DNA from: Nageia nagi
Taxonomy: Eukaryota > Pinophyta
Direction of reading: 5' to 3'
Length of the DNA: 64,000 nucleotides
NCBI GenBank assembly: GCA_050084985.1
Contig: JBITNC010000001.1
Coordinates: 132,184,001 to 132,248,000 of the forward strand
Shown here: piece after piece, positions 59,526 to 64,000 of the stretch
Layout of the letters: each line of letters opens with the position of its first letter
How positions within the stretch are numbered: position 1 is the first letter of the stretch
Made by a program: the position numbers and the translations under genes
The notes under the pieces: model-generated
What the model was told of the DNA's origin: nothing
Database searches by the model: none
The model's input: only the letters and a program-made list of their open reading frames with translations

Positions 59526-59995
59526 TGTAGATGCCTCAAAATGAACCTTTATATATTTAATAATCATTTTAATCCCTTAATAATGTATCATTTAAAAAGG
59601 GACTAAAAATGTAAATGAAAGGTATAGGCCATGTATTTTACCCTTATGGCATGTACAAGGGGTCAAATCCTATAATAGAAGCATCCCTATATAAAGGCAT
59701 TAAAGACATACAAAGATAGATGATGGGATTATCATTAGGAGGAGACTAGATAAGGGGTAGATTAAAGAAGACCTAAGGCTTCTAACAACTAAAGATTAGA
59801 TAGATAATTAACGACTATAGCATCATTTACAAAGCAAACCTTTGCAAGGTCTTCTTATCTATAGTAAGTGAATCTCTTATCTCAAGCATTATCACACTTT
59901 CACTATATCGATAAATCATTCATTCTCTTGTCATTTTATCTTTTGTCACATCTTTGGTTTTATCCTTAACATGATGTTACTGATATATTATTACT
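59526..59995 (+). mobile_element. LTR of gypsy element F, probably 5'
   Basis: Starts TGTAGATGCCTCAAAATG, close to the Tat LTR start TGTAGACACCTAAAAATG. A TATA box TATATAAA lies at 59689-59696. No polypurine tract precedes it and gag of F follows, so it is a 5' LTR or a solo LTR. The right end is inferred; GGGCACCAAC at 59997-60006 might be part of a primer-binding site. Confidence 0.55.
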
Positions 59996-60250
59996 AGGGC
60001 ACCAACTTTGTTCTTATGTATGTGATATTGCTCATTCTTGATGTATAAACACTAATTGCTATAAATAATATCCATATGAACAATTGGAAATCTTGGTAGG
60101 GGTATTGCATGAACTTGAGTAGGATAAGGTTAATCATACTAACAAATTTGCTATTTTGAAAAATTATCCACTTAAAACACCAAATAATATACAACAACCT
60201 CCCCTCCCCCACCACCATCCCCAAAGACCAATGTAGGATCTAACAACATT

Positions 60251-61500
60251 ATGAGTAGTGACAATGATTTCCTTTCATGTTTAAAAAGACCCCTCACTAA
60301 TAGAATTCTTGCCAAAATAATCCATGGGAAAAAGAGTGTCAAATTTACTAAGTTTGATGGTATGCAAGATCTTAAGATGTATGTTTATAAATTTTATGAA
60401 GAAGTTATTGAATATATGCATGATCAAGATTTTTTGGCTAAGTTATTTTCTTACAGTTTGAAGGATGAGGCTCTAAAATGGTACTCCCAACTTCCTAAAA
60501 GCAACATTGATAGGTATGAGGATTTGATTCATATATTTTTGCATGATTATGGTTATAAAATTACTAAGAAGGTTTGTCTTAAGGATTTGTGTAAAATTAA
60601 AAAACTCCCTAACTAATTAGTGAAGGATTTTGTAAAGGTATGGAAACAAACTGCTAATAAAATCTTCATGGATAAACATGAACTTAAGTATATTTTTTTG
60701 GATGGTCTCTTACCTATATATAATCTATTTTTCATTTCTAATAATGATATGTCTTTAGGAGATATGATTGATAGTGTTACTAAAAAGGAACCATGCATTA
60801 CAAAATTGAGTATTATGAAATATGTTGATCATACTTCACCTACAAAACTTGTTAATGAAAATCAAACCAAGGTTGAAGCAAATCATGTTGTATGTAAAAA
60901 ATGAGGTGGTTCTCCACCCAAACATATTTTCCAATATATTGCTTTGACTGATAGTGTTGATAATATTTTGAATGTATTATTATATGAGAAACTCTCCTAT
61001 TGTTGAACCTAAGTTTACTAATGGTGTGCTTAAAAATTTTCGCAATGAAGAATTTTGCAATTATCATAGGGTACCTAGTCATCTTACTTGGGATTGCAAG
61101 ACTCTTCATAACCTTATATAGGATTTCCTTAATAATGGAGCAATCAGGATGGATCCAAAACTAGCTGCATAGGTGTGACCTGTACATCCAAATAATACAT
61201 AGCTAGGGTTATTCAACAATTCCTTACCATCCTCATAATATTTAGGGTGCATTGGTATAGTAAGTGTTTCCTATAATTTACATTCTTTTTTGGTTAACAC
61301 TCATGCATAAAAGCATCCTTGTCTATATAGGAATAGAAATAGAATCAAAAGGCATAATGTAAATAGCATGAATTCTTACTTTCATGGCACCAACAACATA
61401 GGGATGACTACTACAAAAGTGCCTCTTTTTTTCCCTACCTCTGTGAAGTGTATTCAGGTGGTAAAAACTCCCTAGGTACATAAGGTTATTCCTTGATATC
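60251..61500 (+). pseudogene. Gypsy F gag relic, rather well preserved
   Basis: ATG 60251 opens a 121-codon frame (VKFTKFDGMQDLKMYVYKFY, then LFSYSLKDEALKWYSQLPKS and YEDLIHIFLHDY). It is the gag core with the usual L-----A--WY--LP block. One TAA (60614) interrupts it. The next frame 60620-60904 continues in register (MSLGDMIDSVTKKEPCITKL). After a stop and shift the finger reads EEFCNYHRVPSHLTWDCKTL, followed by NGAIRMDP near 61150. C-terminal pieces run to about 61500. No protease or RT follows. Confidence 0.8.
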
Positions 61501-62067
61501 TTCTGATATCACAATTAGTGTAAATTAGTAGCTAGGGTGTTTTATGTATTTTTTCTTTCCTATTATATGTGTGCATTAGTACAGTGATTTATATAATTTA
61601 TATCTATCATTCCTTCCTATTTCTATAATCTGGGGATCAAATTCATCTCTATGCATGGTGCCAACACCCTATTACCTCTATTTTGGGGTCCTTGCACTAT
61701 GGTTTTCCCAAGATAGAATGTTTAAAATCTACTTTCTATCATTTGAAACACTATGCCTTAGCCTATAGGTTGATCCTAGGTGTTTTTTTATGACATATAT
61801 GTTCACACACACCCTCATGTCCTTTACTAGTTTCTCCAGGTACCTTGGTTCCTTTAGCTTATGTATCATTTCAGTTTGTATGCATGAATTATGGTCATTA
61901 TCAGTTGAAAATAACATAATGTGTATGTGTTTAGCATGTTTTACTATTATTAAGTCAATTTTTAGGGTTCATTGTACCTATGTGTGTGTCCAATGTTAAC
62001 CATATAAATATAACACAAAGATAAAAAATAAAGAGTATTGAGTCCACAAATAATGAATCATACATAC

Positions 62068-62119
<52 letters not shown>

Positions 62120-62179
62120 TTCAAAATTTTGTACAAAATATATATACATGAGATTTAACCTTACATCATCCACCACTAT
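61501..62179. other. Gag/PMD spacer with microsatellite, no pol
   Basis: AT-rich sequence with no RT, protease or integrase block on either strand. A compound (CATA)n(TA)n microsatellite lies at 62060-62115. This is where an autonomous element would carry pol. Confidence 0.5.
62060..62115. repeat. Compound microsatellite (CATA)n(TA)n
   Basis: About five CATA units followed by about 17 TA units. Confidence 0.95.
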
Positions 62180-64000
62180 GAGTGGGAACTAGCCCCATTA
62201 CTAGATACATCACTCCTAGAGCACACTCTCCTACCACTACAACTGCTAGCTACAGATATGGAGACTCCACCTAAGATATCACTAGCCATAAGCCCATGAG
62301 TGTCCAAGAGGGTATTGGACCTTGTATACTTGGCCTATAGCTAGGATACCTCTAAATATTGAGCCATAATTTGATCATGCTAAATTTGCATGAAAGCCCA
62401 CTACTAATCTAGTAAGTGCATAGTGAGCCTATCCTAGAGGTCCTTCACTATTTGAGATAATAAAGCCACCTCTACATCCTACATCATAAGAGTAGCCCTC
62501 ACCATAGCTAACTTTGCCTCTAATATCTAAAGACATGCCAACTCAACCTTCATTAGCCTTATTCTAGCTAGCTTAGCCTCCATGGCCACCTCCTATGTAT
62601 CTAAAATCCCTATCATATCATATATAATACCAATTAGTTTCTCATTAGTTATAGTTAAAATTTAAAAATCATGATGAGTTATGAGAAGAGTCTTACTTAC
62701 CTAAAGTGGTCACAAATGTTGTTAGCACCTCTACTCCCCCTACTTGTGGGGCCCCATCATGGATGGGATTATCTATATTCATTTTAAAATCCTCTACTAA
62801 TGGTGGGCTTAATGCATTATCACTCCCACTATATAACTCGATAAGCCCAAGGAGCCTAGATGCATACCTATCCATCATGTCACATAATTAGGGATAACCC
62901 TAATATCCATGGCCACATCCATAGTAATATCCCCTATTGATAGCTCTAGTAACCCTATCACCCATACTAGCATATCCTAATCACCATTAACAATTTCTCT
63001 CTCCACTATGGACTGATGGTACACTGGGAGAATTGTTGGGATAGGTTGTTGTATCCCAAACTACCTTAACACTCACTCTAGATTATATAGCTCCACTATC
63101 CTCTACATAATCTAAAGGAAGTGGTTTTTCCTCACCCATGCTAGATAATGGACATCCTCATGCCACACATAATCAACATAGCACACCCATATGATATCCA
63201 CCTCCTAAATGCTATCGATGTCCCTCCTACTTACCTCCATAGATTGAGGAGGCCTATATTCATCCAATGGGCCAGTCTAGCAACTAGGGCCATATCTGTT
63301 AGGTCATCTTGCTCCCACTATAGTCCCATTGCCCTGATAACTAAGAGGTGCTCATATGCCTAAACCTATAGGAGGTCAACATGAGCAATCATCACATTGA
63401 CCTTGTTAACATTGATGAATGTATACAAATCTCTATAAGGCTATGCTAGTACTACTGACCCCCACATAACCTATCATCCTTAAGCACATATCTCTCACAC
63501 TACCCATGACATCCTAAGAGGAAAAGTTGAATGGATTTTTTTAGGACACATATATGTGGTAACAATAGCCACCACATGCAACCTTATGTGTCTCCCTACT
63601 CTAGCATACCTATAGCCCTTTATTAGTCTCATTGATCAATGATCCCAGTCATAGTCATCTAATTTGGTCAACCATAAATGCTTAGCCCCATAAGTGTTAT
63701 CATCCCTCATCTCATGTTGCCACACCAATCCACTCCTGATGGATATACTCCAAATCTAATAGACATCCTTGAAAGTTATTATCATTTAACCGATGGGGAG
63801 GTGAAATGAGTGGCCTAGTCCCATCTCTTAGCCAATGCTATGTGAAGGGGAGTATCCACCTATACCATCCCCACACAAGAAAGCTCCTCTAACCTACATT
63901 TATCTAAAATATCATTTAATTTCTATGTTCATGGGAAGGATTAGGCCAAATCCAAAGTTGTAGTCCTCATAGGCCCACCTCAAATCAACCCATTATGATC
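62180..64000 (-). pseudogene. PMD-like (plant mobile domain) ORF, antisense to gag of F, runs off the window
   Basis: On the minus strand the PMD signature reads AKRWD then, after a one-base shift, HSFHLPIG, stop, MIITFKDVY and IWSISI (about 63830-63745). Downstream WQHEMRDDNTYGAKHLWL, LIKGYRYARVGRHIRLHVVA and RAMGL keep PMD order. The C-terminal tail 62600-62180 is helical (MEAKLARIRLMKVELACL, stop, ILEAKLAMVRATLM), then Ser-rich. A strong splice donor GTAAGTAAG starts at 62700 after LTTFVTTLG. The N-terminus is outside the window. The layout, antisense PMD after gypsy gag, parallels the Tat element at 17.6-19.2 kb. Confidence 0.65.

Noticed and set aside
1-64000. CRISPR arrays, rRNA or tRNA genes, bacterial operons
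   Set aside because: No regularly spaced short repeats with unique spacers and no cloverleaf gene with box A/B were seen. The content is plant retroelements.

Overview
The window looks like intergenic DNA from a large, repeat-rich seed-plant nuclear genome. A gymnosperm or similar giant genome is my best guess. It is AT-rich and carries Ty3/gypsy and Ty1/copia retrotransposons, degenerate CCCTAAA arrays and plant mobile domain (PMD) sequences. I see no intact host gene, rRNA, tRNA or CRISPR array. Almost every coding region is a retroelement relic with stop codons and frameshifts. Many stops sit where the family has a conserved glutamine, as expected from C-to-T decay of methylated CAG/CAA.

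Layout. 1-830: the 3' end (polypurine tract plus LTR) of a Tat-like gypsy element. 1382-5077: the 3' LTR, integrase, RNase H and part of the RT of a gypsy element on the minus strand (called A0), with a 569-bp insertion. 5078-8463: degenerate plus-strand sequence with a 219-bp tandem duplication, then the gag-like front of a plus-strand gypsy element (called P). 8464-38446: a nested stack. Gypsy A1 (8469-38441, plus) lies in the gag of P. A copia element (11350-35226, plus, TSD AAGAT) lies in the RT of A1. A Tat-lineage gypsy (about 15225-33238, minus) lies in the pol of the copia. 38447-45130: the rest of P (gag, protease, RT, RNase H, integrase), with a 429-bp insertion of the same family as the one in A0. 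45131-51741: a third gypsy of the A family (A2, minus, TSD TGTAG), whose 5' LTR holds a 459-bp solo-LTR-like insertion. 52260-52690: a coiled-coil ORF relic. 53740-56840: a decayed gene of a transposase-like family (QFKN and HGKG motifs) with one likely intron. 57131-57475: a TA microsatellite and an interstitial telomere-like array. 57575-59525: LTR and gag of another gypsy. 59526-64000: an LTR and gag of a further gypsy, followed directly by an antisense PMD ORF that runs off the window.

How parts relate. The nesting gives a relative age order: P, then A1, then copia, then Tat. Two features stand out. The Tat element carries a PMD-like ORF antisense to its own genes, between integrase and the 3' LTR, and the right-edge element repeats that gag/antisense-PMD association without a visible pol. 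The Tat LTR also carries two consecutive inverted repeats just downstream of its TATA box, placed to form structure in the RNA leader. Several Tat-internal frames (21.5-23.85 kb) look coding but I cannot assign them a function.
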